Position numbers and translations under genes: made by a program | The notes under the pieces: model-generated | Told to the model about the DNA's origin: nothing | Databases searched by the model: none | The model's input: the letters and a program-made list of their open reading frames with translations, nothing else | Source of the DNA: Euonymus europaeus | Lineage: Eukaryota > Streptophyta > Magnoliopsida > Celastrales > Celastraceae | Assembly: GCA_963580455.1 (NCBI GenBank) | Contig: OY756958.1 | Coordinates: forward strand, 29,462,501-29,526,500 | Reading direction: 5' to 3' | Length of the DNA: 64,000 nt | Part shown: positions 21,244-34,911 of the stretch, in pieces | Layout: each line of letters starts with the position of its first letter | How positions within the stretch are numbered: position 1 is the stretch's first letter

Positions 21244-23448
21244 ATGGAGTTGTTAAGCATCTTAGGATCGGTTGTGGTAAGTCTATTAGGTGTTTATGTT
21301 GTTGTCTTTTGGTTCCTCAAGAAAGTAAACGAATTGTATCACTGTAATGGGAAGAAGAATCTGCCTCCAGGAGATATGGGATGGCCTGTCATTGGAAACA
21401 TGATATCCTTCTTGAGAGCTTTCCGATCTCGTGATCCCGAATCTTTTCTCAACGATTTGGTTGAAAGGTCTCTCCTCTCTCTCACTCTCCACTCTCTCTG
21501 TTACTATTACTGTTATAATAATTATGATTTATTATTTTGGTTAAGGCATGGGAGAACGGGAATACACAAGACCCACTTGTTCTGGAAGCCGATGGTCATA
21601 ATTTCTTTGCCTGAACTAAACAAGGCGGTCTTAACAGACGACGATAACTTCCAATTCGCTTATCCGAATATGGCAGAACTTATAGGAAAGAAATCATTTG
21701 TTACTCTTGAAGGAATCGAGCACAAGCGTCTGCGCAAGCTGACCACTGCTCCAATCAATGGACAAAAGGCACTCTCCTTGTATATTGAGCTTATAGAGGA
21801 TGTGGTGATGACTTCCTTTGATGAATGGGCGAGTATGAAGAAGCCTGTCGAGCTTCGTTTTGAGTTGAAACGCGCACTGTTTAAGGTCATCACAAACATC
21901 TTCTTTGGACCCCAAGGATATTCAGTTCTTGAACCGTTGACGAAGTTTTTTGCTGAAATCGCCCAAGGTTTCTTTGCTAGGGCTATAAATCTCCCTGGTT
22001 TTACGTACTATAAGGCTCTCAAGGTAAAATTATTTAATTTCTTGAGGTAATTAGATACCTTGATTAATTACAGTTTTTTTAAATTTAATTAGTTAATTTG
22101 TTTTCAATACTGACTGTTAATTTAGGCGCGTAAAGAGATGGTGAAGATAGTCGATGCTAACATCGAAGATAGGAAAGTGAAAAACAAAATTATTGGTTCC
22201 GAGGAAAAGAAGTGCATGTTAGATTTACTGTTGGAAGTAGAAAATGAGGATGGTGAAAAAATGGACAATGAGACCATCATTGATTTACTAGCTTTAATGG
22301 TTTTCGGAGGCCATGAATCAACGGCAATGGCTGTAATGTGGCTACTTATATACCTTCATGATAATCCCGAAATCTTGGTGAAGGTTAAGGTAAGATTAAT
22401 GTCTGCATTCATTGTTAATTTATTTATTAAAAGAGAGATTTTAATTAAACTGCATGTATACTTAATGCAATCTTCTTTTATATATCTATCTTTCAGGAAG
22501 AACAAGAGAATATCGTAGCAAAGAGACCATCAACACAGAAAGGTTTGACTATGGCGGAGATTAAACAAATGGATTACACTGCAAAGGTATATCTGCTCTT
22601 GATGTATCTTTCTTTTTTCTCTTAAATTGTACCAAATATCAATAATATTCATGGAATTCAATAATTTGCATAATTAATTTTGATTAAGGTAATTCAAGAA
22701 GCACTCCGGATGGCTCTTGGAGTTGGTGCTTTTCGTGATGCGAAAGCCGATGTTGAGATTAATGGTAAGTTATTTCCTACCAACTATATTTACCCATTTA
22801 ATTAATCTCACCATTTCTATTAGTTATTAAGTCTATATATACATTCATATTTCTGTATATAGGATACACAATACCAAAAGGATGGAAAGTGTTGCTTATG
22901 TTCAGAGGTATTCATTACGATCCTGAAAATTTTCCCAACCCAAAATCATTCGATCCTTCTAGATGGGTGAACGTAAGTATAGTCACATGCTTATGTCTTT
23001 CTTTTTCCGACAAGTATTCAGTTTCATAAATAATGCTAATGTTTTTTCTCAATTAACAGAATATGAATATGAAAGCTGGAGCTTATACACCATTTGGACT
23101 TGGGAGTAGGATTTGTCCTGGAAACGATTTGGCCAAGCTTGAAGCTTTCATTTTTGTTCATTGTCTTCTCCTTAACTACAAGTAAATTCACTTATCTCGA
23201 AAACATATATACAACAAAGTAAAGATGAATTTATCAATATACATATATATAATTATTAAAGAAAGAATTGAAGATTACTACTACAGTATATAACTACAGA
23301 TGGTTGTAAAATTTTGAATATCGATCTCACTCAAAAATATGTCTTGTGCAGGGTGGATCGAATCAATCCAAATTCGCCGATTGTGTCCTTTCCAACTCCA
23401 AGGCCTGCAGACAACTATCTCGTGAAAATCACTAAACTCCCAAAGTAA
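21244..23448 (+). CDS. Cytochrome P450, CYP88-like, gene 2 of 3
   Basis: Eight exons: 21244-21467, 21546-22023, 22126-22389, 22497-22586, 22689-22764, 22863-22972, 23060-23181 and 23352-23448, giving 486 aa. Exon phases match gene 1 exactly. It has a membrane anchor (about 6-24), hinge [14 protein letters not shown]-helix GGHEST (295-300), ExxR at 356-359 (EALR), FDPSRW, and heme motif [10 protein letters not shown] with Cys433. Exon 5 is one codon shorter than in the other two genes ([12 protein letters not shown]). Intron 1 is only 78 bases and ends TTAAG, an unusual but legal AG acceptor. The protein is closest to gene 3. ER monooxygenase; CYP88-type terpenoid substrate inferred. Confidence 0.9.
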
Positions 23449-24207
23449 TTGACATTGTAACGAGGAAAATGTGGTTTGGGACTGATTTGAAATGGTGTGC
23501 TGGGGGTTGAGCACTTTTGTTTAAAAAAGCATAGGAAATAATTTCATTGCAATTTTTTATTCTGTGGATTCATTATTAAGTAATTCTGTGAACCCAAAAG
23601 CCTAGACATCTAAATTTGGGGCCATCCACTACATTTAAGTGCAACTGTTCTGTGGTCATATATTCATGCATGACATTATGATGCGCACAATTATTGGAAA
23701 TCGAAATCAATCACAATTTCTACTAGTTAAATCCACCATAAATTGATAAATAGGATTAGAGAAAACTCTATGCTTTTGTTTATCTACATCACGCTATCAA
23801 GTTCCAAATAAATTTCAATTTAATATATTATGATCTCAAAATGGACAATTTTTTTATATTTTTTATGAAAGAGGGTGGTTTGCTTTATTGAGTGTTGCGA
23901 TCTATTTTAATTATATTTTCAAGTTATCTTTAATAAAAAAAAAGAAGTCAAAAACCATTGTAACTGCATCACATGGAAGTTCAAAAACTTCTGTTGGCAT
24001 ATATTCAATAATTTTAGCCAGGGCCGATGTGGACAATTTATCAACATAAACACAGCAAGTTCCACTTTGCGTGCATTTCGACTATGGACAAAACTGACTG
24101 CAACAACTTCAACGCTTTGTTTATGTATATATAATCATGATATTGGTCGTACATACATGCAAGGAGAGGGAGAGAAACAGAGAAAGTGAGAGAGACATTG
24201 AAACATT
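23449..24207. other. Spacer between P450 genes 2 and 3
   Basis: No gene. The end holds the gene 3 promoter, with TATATATAA at 24126-24134, 74 bases before its ATG, followed by a purine-rich GAGA leader. Confidence 0.4.
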
Positions 24208-26533
24208 ATGGAGTTGATCAAGATCATGGAATTGATTCTTGCAAGTACCTTAGGCGCTTATGTCGTTGTCTTTTGGTTCCTAAAGAGAGCAAATGAATGG
24301 TATTACTGTTCCGGGAAGAAGAAGCTGCCTCCAGGAGATATGGGTTGGCCTTTCATTGGTAACATGTTTGGCTTCTTGAGAGCTTACAAATCCCATAACC
24401 CCGAATCCTTCCTTGACAACTTGATTGAAAGGTAATTTTTCTAGCTCAGCGTACCACTTTGTAACTCCGAGCTACCAAGGCAACAAGCCTGGCTGAGCAT
24501 GAGAGTTTAATTCATGACCTCGATCTGTATTCGTTAAGAGCTCAACTTCACAATCTCAACTAGTGCCTCGTTTGATATTAAAATATATGTGTGCGTGTGT
24601 TGGTGCAGGTATGGGAAAACGGGCATGTACAAGACCCATTTGATTGGGAGACCCTTAATCATCGTTTCTCAGCCTGAACTATCCAAGGCAGTCTTGACAG
24701 ATGACAAAAACTTCAACCTCGCTTATCCAAATATGTCAGAATTAATGGGAAAGAGATCAATAGTTTCCATCGAAGGAATCGAACACAAACGTCTACGAAG
24801 ACTAACAACTGCTCCGATCAATGGACAAACGGCACTATCCATGTATGTTAATCTTATTGAGGATGTAGTGATGGGTTCATTGGATGAATGGGCAAGCATG
24901 AACAAGCCGGTGGAGCTCCTTCTTGAATTGAAACACACAGCATTCAAGGTCGTGACCCACATCTTCTTTGGACGTCAAGGTTATTCATTCCTCGAGCCAT
25001 TGACAAAGTTGTTTGGTGATATCTCTAGAGGTATCTTTACTAAGGCTATTAATCTTCCTGGCTTTCCATACTACAAGGCTCTCAAGGTAAAAAAATTATT
25101 TAATTTTCTATGTATATACATATATATTATACACACACACATTTTCAATAGAGGTTTCTTTTGATTAATTTGATTTCAAAAAATTTATATTAGGCACGGA
25201 GAGAGATGGTGAAGATTGTTGATGCTATTATTGAAGACAGGAAAGTGAAAAACAAAAGTATCGTCTCCGAGGAAAATAAATGCATGTTGGATTTACTGCT
25301 AGAGATTGAAAATGAAGATGGTGAAAAAATGGACAATGAGACAATCATTGATTTACTAGGTTCTTTGGTTTTTGGTGGTCATGAATCTACAGCATTTGCA
25401 ACAATGTGGCTGTTGATATACATTCATGATAACCCACGAGTCTTACAGAAAGTGAAGGTTTGATTTCTATATTCCTTTGCAGCTTTTCGTTCCCTCTAAT
25501 TTATTTGGATTCAATGAACTTATATATGCATGGTAATATTAATTAAATTGATTATAATTCATTCTACTACTATAACATATATATTTATCTTTCAGGAAGA
25601 ACAAGAGAATATCATATCAAACAGACCACTAACACAGAAAGGGTTGACCATGGCGGAGATTAAACAAATGAGTTACACCGCAAAGGTGTGCCATGGCATA
25701 CTTTTGGATCAGTCGACAATATAGACTATAATATTATTTCTAATTATGCAACATATATAATTAAGCATGGATTTTTTGAAAAATACCAAATAAACTGCAT
25801 AATTAATTTTTGTTAAGGTAATCCAAGAAGCACTTCGCATGGCTAATGTTGGAGTCGGAGCTTTTCGCGATGTAAAAGCTGATGTTGAGATTAATGGTTA
25901 GTCATGTGATCGAACATGCACCCCGAAATATTTAATATATTTAACTAATTTAGACACCGATTTTAGTGGTTTTTTAATTGATGATTTATTTTGTATTAAT
26001 GTGTAGGATACACAATACCAAAAGGATGGAAAGTTTTGGCAATGTTTAGAGGAATTCATTTGGATCCTGAAATATTTCCGAATCCTAAATCATTTGATCC
26101 TTCGAGATGGGATGTAAGTATATATATATATATAAAAAATAATTGTATGTAGTTAATTTCTTTTGATTTTTCCCATAAACCCTAAGCATCGATAACTTGG
26201 CTTTTATCTTTTCTTAGCATCAAAATATCAAAGCTGGAGCTTACACACCCTTTGGACTTGGGAGCAGGATTTGCCCCGGAAATGAGTTGGCAAAGCTTGA
26301 AGCTTTCGTGTTTCTTCACTGTTTCCTCCTTCACTACAAGTAATAAATTCATGACTCTCTCTTGACATTTCAACAATATTTAAAATTTAAATATAATTTA
26401 ATAATATTTTTATTTTATTTCTTATATATATATATGCAGGGTGGAGCGAATTAATCCGAAAAGCCCATGTGTGTCATTTCCAACTCCAAGGCCTACCGAC
26501 AACTATCTTGTGAAGATTACTAAAATCCCATGA
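24208..26533 (+). CDS. Cytochrome P450, CYP88-like, gene 3 of 3
   Basis: Eight exons: 24208-24431, 24609-25086, 25194-25457, 25596-25685, 25818-25896, 26007-26113, 26218-26339 and 26440-26533, giving 485 aa. Membrane anchor (about 9-25), hinge [14 protein letters not shown]-helix GGHEST (295-300), ExxR at 356-359 (EALR), FDPSRW, heme motif [10 protein letters not shown] with Cys433. Exon lengths equal those of genes 1 and 2 except small differences in exons 1, 5, 6 and 8. It resembles gene 2 most closely ([12 protein letters not shown] against [12 protein letters not shown]). An AATAAA signal lies at about 26650. No damage is seen. CYP88-family oxidation of a diterpenoid or triterpenoid is the likely chemistry, but the exact substrate is unknown. 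Confidence 0.9.
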
Positions 26534-26724
26534 TACGTGTATCATGAGCCCAATGTAGAAAATGTTATTTAATTAAGACTTATTTCATGTTTTGTTCTTA
26601 ATACGTGTCATCTCTCTCAATCTGCAGCTTCTTGTATCTACTCATTATCAATAAAATCACTACTTTGAGATGTTCCCTCAATTCTTTGGAGTTAGAATTT
26701 GTGTCCGAATCTTAATTCACAAAG

Positions 26725-26945
26725 GATAGTGTTTAATAACTTATATTTTAGAAGCACATATCTAATTAAAAAGTGTTAAATTCTAAGAAAACGAATTCGC
26801 TAAACTCTATGTTGTGACATAAACAAGAAGTGTTAAATCTTAAAGAGAACAAATTATCCTAACGAGTTCGTGTATCGAATTTTCATGTTTTAACCTAAAC
26901 AAGTGTTAAATCCTAAGAGCAACTGATTCACTAAATCTTAAAGGA
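26725..26945. repeat. Imperfect direct repeats downstream of P450-3
   Basis: The word 'aagtgttaaatyctaagag' (with variants) recurs near 26770, 26829 and 26901, each followed by a related 'acgaattcrctaaa' stretch, so units are about 60-70 bases. Further AT-rich sequence to 27880 has no supported gene. Confidence 0.45.
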
Positions 26946-27884
26946 CTAATAATTAATTACAATAAAATTATAAAATCAAATTAATGTTTAACATATTAAT
27001 TAAAACAATAGAATAATTAATTAGAACAAATTAATTAATAGAGTAACAAATATCATATATGAAAACTCAAAATATGAATTACATATCATTTTTTTTCACA
27101 AATAATATATGAAGGAAACTGAAGCGTATAAACTAGTTTCAAATGATTTTTTTTGTTGTTGATATTTTTCAATCATGGATAGATGGTAGGACGTAATTAT
27201 CAGAAACAAATCATCAAGGGGTATATATGCAATATAATAAATATCAAAAGCCTAAGAACCAAATGGTAAAATCGAAAGGCTTTGCTGTTACAAATCAACT
27301 TACGTAGAGGAACAAAAACTAAAGACGAAAACGGATATGCTAAAAGAACACACTTTTCGATTGCAATTTTACGCTTTCTTTCAGTTACGGTCCTCGCCAG
27401 AAGACAAAAAGCTTTTGTTAATACCCAGGTGACAGTTGCAAGGAACGAATTAGATCAACTACGGGCTGCGCACCAAGTGTTCGATGAATTGCCTCTTTCA
27501 CCTTCATCATCACGTTATTTCTGTTTCTGTTCATTAATATATTGCTTGTTGACAATGGATTCATGTTGTAGGAGGAGTAGCACATTTAAGGATGCAACAG
27601 CCAGTTAATCCACGTGTAGTGGACAAAGTCAAAGAGTGAATTTTGTAGCTATCTATGTGAAGGTGTTAATTCGATGATTTATGCATAAAGACCTGATTGT
27701 TGGATTACTTCAACAGATCGCTAGATATAGCTGACGGAATTCAAAGTTCCTGATACTTTCCTGCATATTAGCTACCACTTGACATGCCTACATTCGTTAG
27801 AGATCTTTTATGGGTTATGGATTGCTTGAGAATTCACTGGTGGATGGACAAATGTAATGCCACTCCCTGGTTTTCATTTTACTA

Positions 27885-28127
27885 AAACATTCCTTTGATT
27901 CTCTTCAGAATTTGCATAAATGAAGAATGAAACTACAAACAAAGGCCAACAGAACTTACAGGGAGAGTATGGATCGCCAATAAGTGTGTCAACTTTGTCT
28001 AGAGAGTTATTCTGAATGGCAACAATGGCCTAATGCAAATTTTGGACTCTATACTAGCAATTAAAATCTTGTTCACAGTGTCTCCAAGATTTTAATCCTA
28101 GATGTATCACCCCTATACTCGTAACAT
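27885..28127 (+). pseudogene. FLS2-like receptor kinase fragment A (heavily decayed)
   Basis: This is a degraded copy of the kinase C-lobe segment seen better in fragment B. Matching stretches are 'gaatttgcataaatgaag' (B: 'gaattggcatatatgagg'), 'aggccaacagaacttacag' (B: 'agaccaacaggacttacag'), 'ggatcgccaataagtgtg' and 'ttttggactctatactagca', plus a shared tail ('ttttaatcctagatgtatc' against 'ttttatgccagatgtatcg' at 30135). About 65 bases between the first two matches are missing, and stops occur in all frames. It sits head-to-tail directly before fragment B. Confidence 0.6.
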
Positions 28128-30180
<2,053 letters not shown>

Positions 30181-30549
30181 AATTTTATAATTTTAGTTCA
30201 CAAGAAGATTAAAAAACCTTTTAAGGAATGAGAACCTCGAACTTGTTAAAGTCTCCCTCATCCAAAAGGTTCACAATATTTGCATGCATGGTCAATCTCC
30301 TTACAAATCTGCCACCCATTTACTAAGCAGTTTCAGACTTTCAGGCATACATCAAAGATGAACACAATGACTTATAAACAGGACAATAGAACGATGAATT
30401 TGCATAACTTTTTGTTAAAAACTTAGAACACCTTCTGAAACTAATTAAATAAACAGATATTGTTACATGAATAGAACCAAGAAATATAGAAATCATAATA
30501 GACACGGCATGCATTCAAAAGAAACAAATAGTAAGAAAGACCGTTTGCC

Positions 30550-31298
30550 CTAATTCTTTGGTGGGTCAATCTTCAAGAACTCTTCTATAGCCGAAGGGAA
30601 TTCCAAGCCATCAACATCCTCTGAAAGAAAAGCAGCCTTACCCAGTAACAGAAAGGCCAACCTCAAAGGCTCTGAAGTCCCCTTCCAATCAACATCACCA
30701 CCATTAGAAAAGTACCTTATCCACCCCTCCAGTCTTTCCACTTCCTTTCTGCATTTAGGACCCCTAGCCCCGACAATCTGTTCATAAAACCCATCCTCAT
30801 GTTCACAAGCATCAGCATTATTGCAACAAGAACTACCACTCTTCCTTTGTTTTTGTTTTTCTTCCTCTTCTGACAAACCCAAAAGCCCCATCAACCGTTC
30901 AATATCGTCTACATCATCAGTATCGACTTTGGAATCAATTCGAAGGTCTTCTTCAAATGACCTCTGTTGGGTGGGTGGGAATTGTGGGGACGGTGATAGG
31001 AATGCCAGTGGCGGCTCACTGCTCTCCTGGAGAGCCGAGTTTTTGTTGGTGGTGGTGGGTTGACATGAGTGGACAAAAATGGGTGAGCTAAGGGAGTCAA
31101 TTTCTGGTTGCAGAGGTGGAGAGGGATTGGAGGCGTGTGATGAGAGTTCAAGTTTCAGTCTTTTCTCAGCCTACATAAATACAAAAAATTGAAACTTCAT
31201 TCATGATCAATTATTATTTACACAATTTGCAAAGAATATTGGGCACTTACCTGTCTAAGAGAGGTGAAGAAGGTGGAGTGCCGAGATGGTGGTTGCAT
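30550..31298 (-). CDS. Uncharacterised plant protein, 222 aa
   Basis: Two exons: 31298-31251 (MQPPSRHSTFFTSLRQ) and 31170-30550, joined in phase 0 across an 80-base intron with GTAAGT/TAG borders. The protein has a basic N-terminus, a Ser/Pro/Thr-rich low-complexity stretch (about 25-95), an acidic patch (VDTDDVDDIERLMGLLGLSE, about 107-125) with a glutamate/lysine run, a Cys-containing segment (SCCNNADACEH), and a C-terminal globular part (CRKEVERLEGWIRYF, LAFLLLGKAAFL). I do not recognise the family. No signal peptide or membrane segment is visible. The clean splice and open frame of over 200 codons argue for a real gene. Confidence 0.72.
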
Positions 31299-32094
31299 AT
31301 TGTGCAGAAACCTAGCTTTGATTGCGGATTCTATCAGGGAATACCGTGCATTGGTGCTTAAATCCCGTTTTTGACAGAGCGAATGTTTAAACACAAACTA
31401 TTGATGTGAAAAAGGAACTAAGATCCATTCAGCCTGTAAGATCACAATTCCACAATATCTTTCACTTTGTTTAGAACAATTTTCATCACCACATACAACT
31501 CTCAAATAGACAGTCAAATGGGGAACAAGAAAAAAAAAACAAAAGCGTTCACAGACAGGAGGGAGCTTTGACCCATTGGGCCTTGAAGATAATCCAGACG
31601 CTTTTGCGGAGCTCATGAGATCTGTAGGGCCGTAGATCATAGATGACTGACTGACTGACCAAGTTTTCGATGTTTGGGTTATTTGTCCATGCCATTGTTA
31701 CTGGTAAGGGCCCATTAGATAACTTGGCGGACCACCTTGCAGGCCCGCTTAACAACAATGCCTGGGTCCATGCCGCAAACTTTGTGCCTGGGAAATAAGC
31801 AGGAGGCTCGAGGGAGGGAGTCAGGGAGAGGGTGAGCCGGTGAGGGTGAGGGGGAGGTGGAGGGGCAAATTTATTGTGTATTGTTGTATGCTTGTAGTTC
31901 TGGTGACGTAAAGTTGTTGAAAAGTAAGGGAGAAAGTTTTTTAACAGTCTTTTTCATTGAATTATAGCAAGATTCAGGTCTAGATTTTTGTCCGAATTGG
32001 GATATATTATTTTTGACAGACTGAATAATTACTGGTCTCCTGGCTCCTGCTGTCATTCACAAACTAATTTTTGAAAGATCAGTTTTTTCTTTAG
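31299..32094. other. Spacer, likely divergent promoter region
   Basis: This lies between the minus-strand 222-aa gene and the plus-strand PPR gene, so both promoters probably sit here. GGGCC and TGGGCC words near 31578 and 31630-31745 resemble site II elements. The short minus-strand frames at 31398-31758 match nothing I know. Confidence 0.35.
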
Positions 32095-33972
32095 ATGAAC
32101 AACATACTCTCCAAGATCCCAATAACAAAATCTACTCCAACTTTATCAAACTATTCATCTTCTTTTGCGGCCCCTGCCAGCCTCAACAACTGCATTGCGG
32201 TTCTCCAATCATGCGCTCTCCGCAAGGACCTCACGATTGGCCGACAACTGCACGGTCACATGGTCAGATCTGGCTACATCTTCTCGTCTCCACTCTCGGC
32301 CACCGGCCTCATCAGCATGTACTCTAAATGCAACCGAATGAACTCTGCTCTCTTAGTCTTCAATAATGCAACCTATCATCACAACGTGTTCGTGTATAAC
32401 GCAATCATTTCTGGGTTCATCTCAAATGGGTTAGCGGAAGAGGGGTTGAAGCTTTATAGGGAAATGAGAAGAACTAGTATTGTTCCGGATAAGTTTACAT
32501 TTCCTTGTTTGATTAAGGGTTGTTGTGATGCTATGGATGATTTGGAGATGAAGAAGATTCATGGGTTGGTGTTTAAACTTGGGCTTGAGTTGGATGTCTT
32601 TGTGGGTAGTGCTTTGGTGAATACTTATTTGAAATTTCGGTTCATGGATGATGCAAATGTCCTGTTTGAGGAATTGCCTGAAAGAGATGTTGTGCTATGG
32701 AATTCCATGGTCAATGGATATGCACAGATTGGGCGATTCAATGAGGCATTGGAGGTTTTTAAGAGGATGACTGAAAATGGGGTTGTGCCGAGTAGGATTA
32801 CTATTACTGGACTTCTGTCCGTATTATCTGCAATGGAAGATTTTGGTAATGGGAGAGTGGTTCATGGATTTGTCATCAAAATGGGGTATGATTCAGGGGT
32901 TTCTGTTTGTAATGCCTTGATTGATATGTATGGGAAATGCAAGTCGGTTGGTGATGTATTGGAGATTTTCGAGATGATGGATGAGAAGGATATATTTTCC
33001 TGGAATTCAATTTTATCTGCTCATGAACGGTGTGGTGACCATGATGGAACTTTGAAATTGTTTGATAGGATGATGGCTAATGGAGTTCAACCTGATGTAG
33101 TCACGGTCACAACCGTTCTTCCTGCTTGCTCAAATTTGGCAGCATTGATGCATGGAAAACAAATTCATTGCTTCATGATCGTCAATGGATTAGCAAAGGG
33201 TGGATATTGTGATGATTTTACTGATGTGCTGATGAACAATGCTATCATGGACATGTATGCAAAATGTGGGAGTACGAGAGAGGCTCGATTGGTTTTCAAT
33301 ATGATGAGCTGTAAGGATGTCGCATCGTGGAATATCATGGTCTTGGGATATGGCATGCACGGCTATGGCAATGAAGCATTAGATATGTTTTCGCGAATGT
33401 GTGAGTCAGGTCTTAAACCAGATGAGATTTCTTTCGTTGGAGTTTTATCAGCCTGCGGCCATGCTGGTTTTGTGAGTCAAGGCCGTGACTTGCTGAAGCA
33501 AATGGAGATGAAATATGGCGTGGTTCCAACCATCGAGCACTATGCCTGTGTAATCGACATGCTTGGTCGTGCTGGGCAGCTGGAGGAGGCTTATAAATTG
33601 GCAATAACAATGCCTATTGAAGCCAACCCAGTAGTGTGGAGGTGTTTGTTGGCAGCCTGTCGGCTCCATGGGAATACTGATCTTGCTGAGGTTGTTTCAC
33701 AGCGGGTACTTGAGCTCGAGCCAGAGCATTGTGGGAATTATGTTTTAATGTCGAATGTCTATGTAGCGGCTGGTCGTTATGAACAAGTCTTAGATGTTAG
33801 ACATACAATGAGTCAACAAAGTGTGCACAAGATACCTGGGTGCAGCTGGATTGAACTCAAGGACGGCGTTCATGTGTTTACTACTGGTGATCGAACCCAT
33901 CCGGAAGCTGAGTTGATTTACGCTGGATTGCAGTCATTAACTGGTCGTGTCCATGGGCATGGATATAACTAG
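32095..33972 (+). CDS. Pentatricopeptide repeat protein, PLS/E subclass (At3g14730-like)
   Basis: Intronless, 625 aa. The N-terminus (about 1-35) is Ser/Thr-rich with few acidic residues, consistent with an organelle transit peptide. From about residue 37 to 500 there are repeated P, L and S motifs. Examples are NAIISGFISNGLAEEGLKLY, WNSMVNGYAQIGRFNEALEV, NALIDMYGKCKSVGDVLEIF, WNIMVLGYGMHGYGNEALDM and ACVIDMLGRAGQLEEAYKLA. The E/E+ region follows (VVWRCLLAACRLHGNTDLAE to PGCSWIELKDGVHVF). There is no DYW deaminase domain. It probably binds a specific organellar RNA for editing or processing (family knowledge). Layout and sequence resemble Arabidopsis At3g14730. The frame is complete. Confidence 0.93.
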   Translation: MNNILSKIPITKSTPTLSNYSSSFAAPASLNNCIAVLQSCALRKDLTIGRQLHGHMVRSGYIFSSPLSATGLISMYSKCNRMNSALLVFNNATYHHNVFVYNAIISGFISNGLAEEGLKLYREMRRTSIVPDKFTFPCLIKGCCDAMDDLEMKKIHGLVFKLGLELDVFVGSALVNTYLKFRFMDDANVLFEELPERDVVLWNSMVNGYAQIGRFNEALEVFKRMTENGVVPSRITITGLLSVLSAMEDFGNGRVVHGFVIKMGYDSGVSVCNALIDMYGKCKSVGDVLEIFEMMDEKDIFSWNSILSAHERCGDHDGTLKLFDRMMANGVQPDVVTVTTVLPACSNLAALMHGKQIHCFMIVNGLAKGGYCDDFTDVLMNNAIMDMYAKCGSTREARLVFNMMSCKDVASWNIMVLGYGMHGYGNEALDMFSRMCESGLKPDEISFVGVLSACGHAGFVSQGRDLLKQMEMKYGVVPTIEHYACVIDMLGRAGQLEEAYKLAITMPIEANPVVWRCLLAACRLHGNTDLAEVVSQRVLELEPEHCGNYVLMSNVYVAAGRYEQVLDVRHTMSQQSVHKIPGCSWIELKDGVHVFTTGDRTHPEAELIYAGLQSLTGRVHGHGYN

Positions 33973-34911
33973 ACACCTAATGCAGATTTGCTCTGAACGT
34001 CTCAAGTGATTTTATTTTCCTGAGTTTTTTTTTTGTCATTCTTTTTCCTTAGAACAGATAGGGAAGATAGGACCCTGACCATCATCAACTCCTTTTCTCT
34101 GTTTGGAGAAATAAAATGAAATACTTGAGGTCAAGGGTCTGGTTTTAATAACATCCATGCAATCAGGTGAAGATTGCCCACTTCATAATTCTATTTAAAT
34201 TCACTTGTCTAAATTTTAATAACATCCATGAAATCAGGCAATTCAAAGTGCAGGTTTTCTCTGGATGCAATAACCAATCCAATCAAAACCGCTAGACAAG
34301 CTTGCCGGGAGTATCCTGTATCTTAAGAATATGAGGCAGCATTCCAGAAAAAAGCTTATGCACACCAATCCGGTTAGTTATTTCATTTGCCTTGTTGGTT
34401 TCGTTAAACGGTGTGTTTTATGTATAATGGGCCTTATTTGATTCCGAGCCAGAGCCCAGAAAAATAAACCTAGCCCACGAAGTGCCCATCAAAGAACCCC
34501 GTCTTCTTCTTCCTCCTCCTTCTTTCTTCTCCAGTTCTCCTCTGTCGATCATGCGGCGCGCCCTTCTTGTGGAACGCAAGTTTGACGACTTCGACGAGTG
34601 AATTTTTGGATTCACTTTGTTCATCAGGTTTGATTTCACGTCTTGATTGTTCATCAGGTTTGACAACAGGAATTTTCTTTCTCCTCTCCTTATTGCACAA
34701 AAAAGAAATTTGATTTCACAAATTGACTGTCTTTCTATCTGATTTCCATCAATACGCCACATGCTTCTTTCTTTTTGGTTACAATTTTTGATTTGTTTTG
34801 GTCTAGTTAGGTTTGATTCCAATGTCGAATAAAGTGTCTTGTGAGTCGTGACTATGTGCATTTTTTTACCCTTTTTTTTTTGGAAGGGCTAGCACTCATA
34901 TAAATTTGGCT
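33973..34911. other. Spacer between PPR gene and ALG14
   Basis: 3' flank of the PPR gene and promoter of ALG14. A pyrimidine-rich tract at about 34500-34540 and a 30-base-period duplication of 'tgttcatcaggtttga' (34619 and 34649) are the only notable features. Confidence 0.4.

Noticed and set aside
27282..27608. 108-codon frame containing a PPR-like phrase (LRAAHQVFDELP)
   Set aside because: Only one half-motif fits. The surrounding frame has no repeat structure, so chance or a tiny remnant cannot be told apart.
31398..31758. Overlapping minus-strand frames near 31.5 kb
   Set aside because: No domain, no splice partner, and they lie in the probable divergent promoter.
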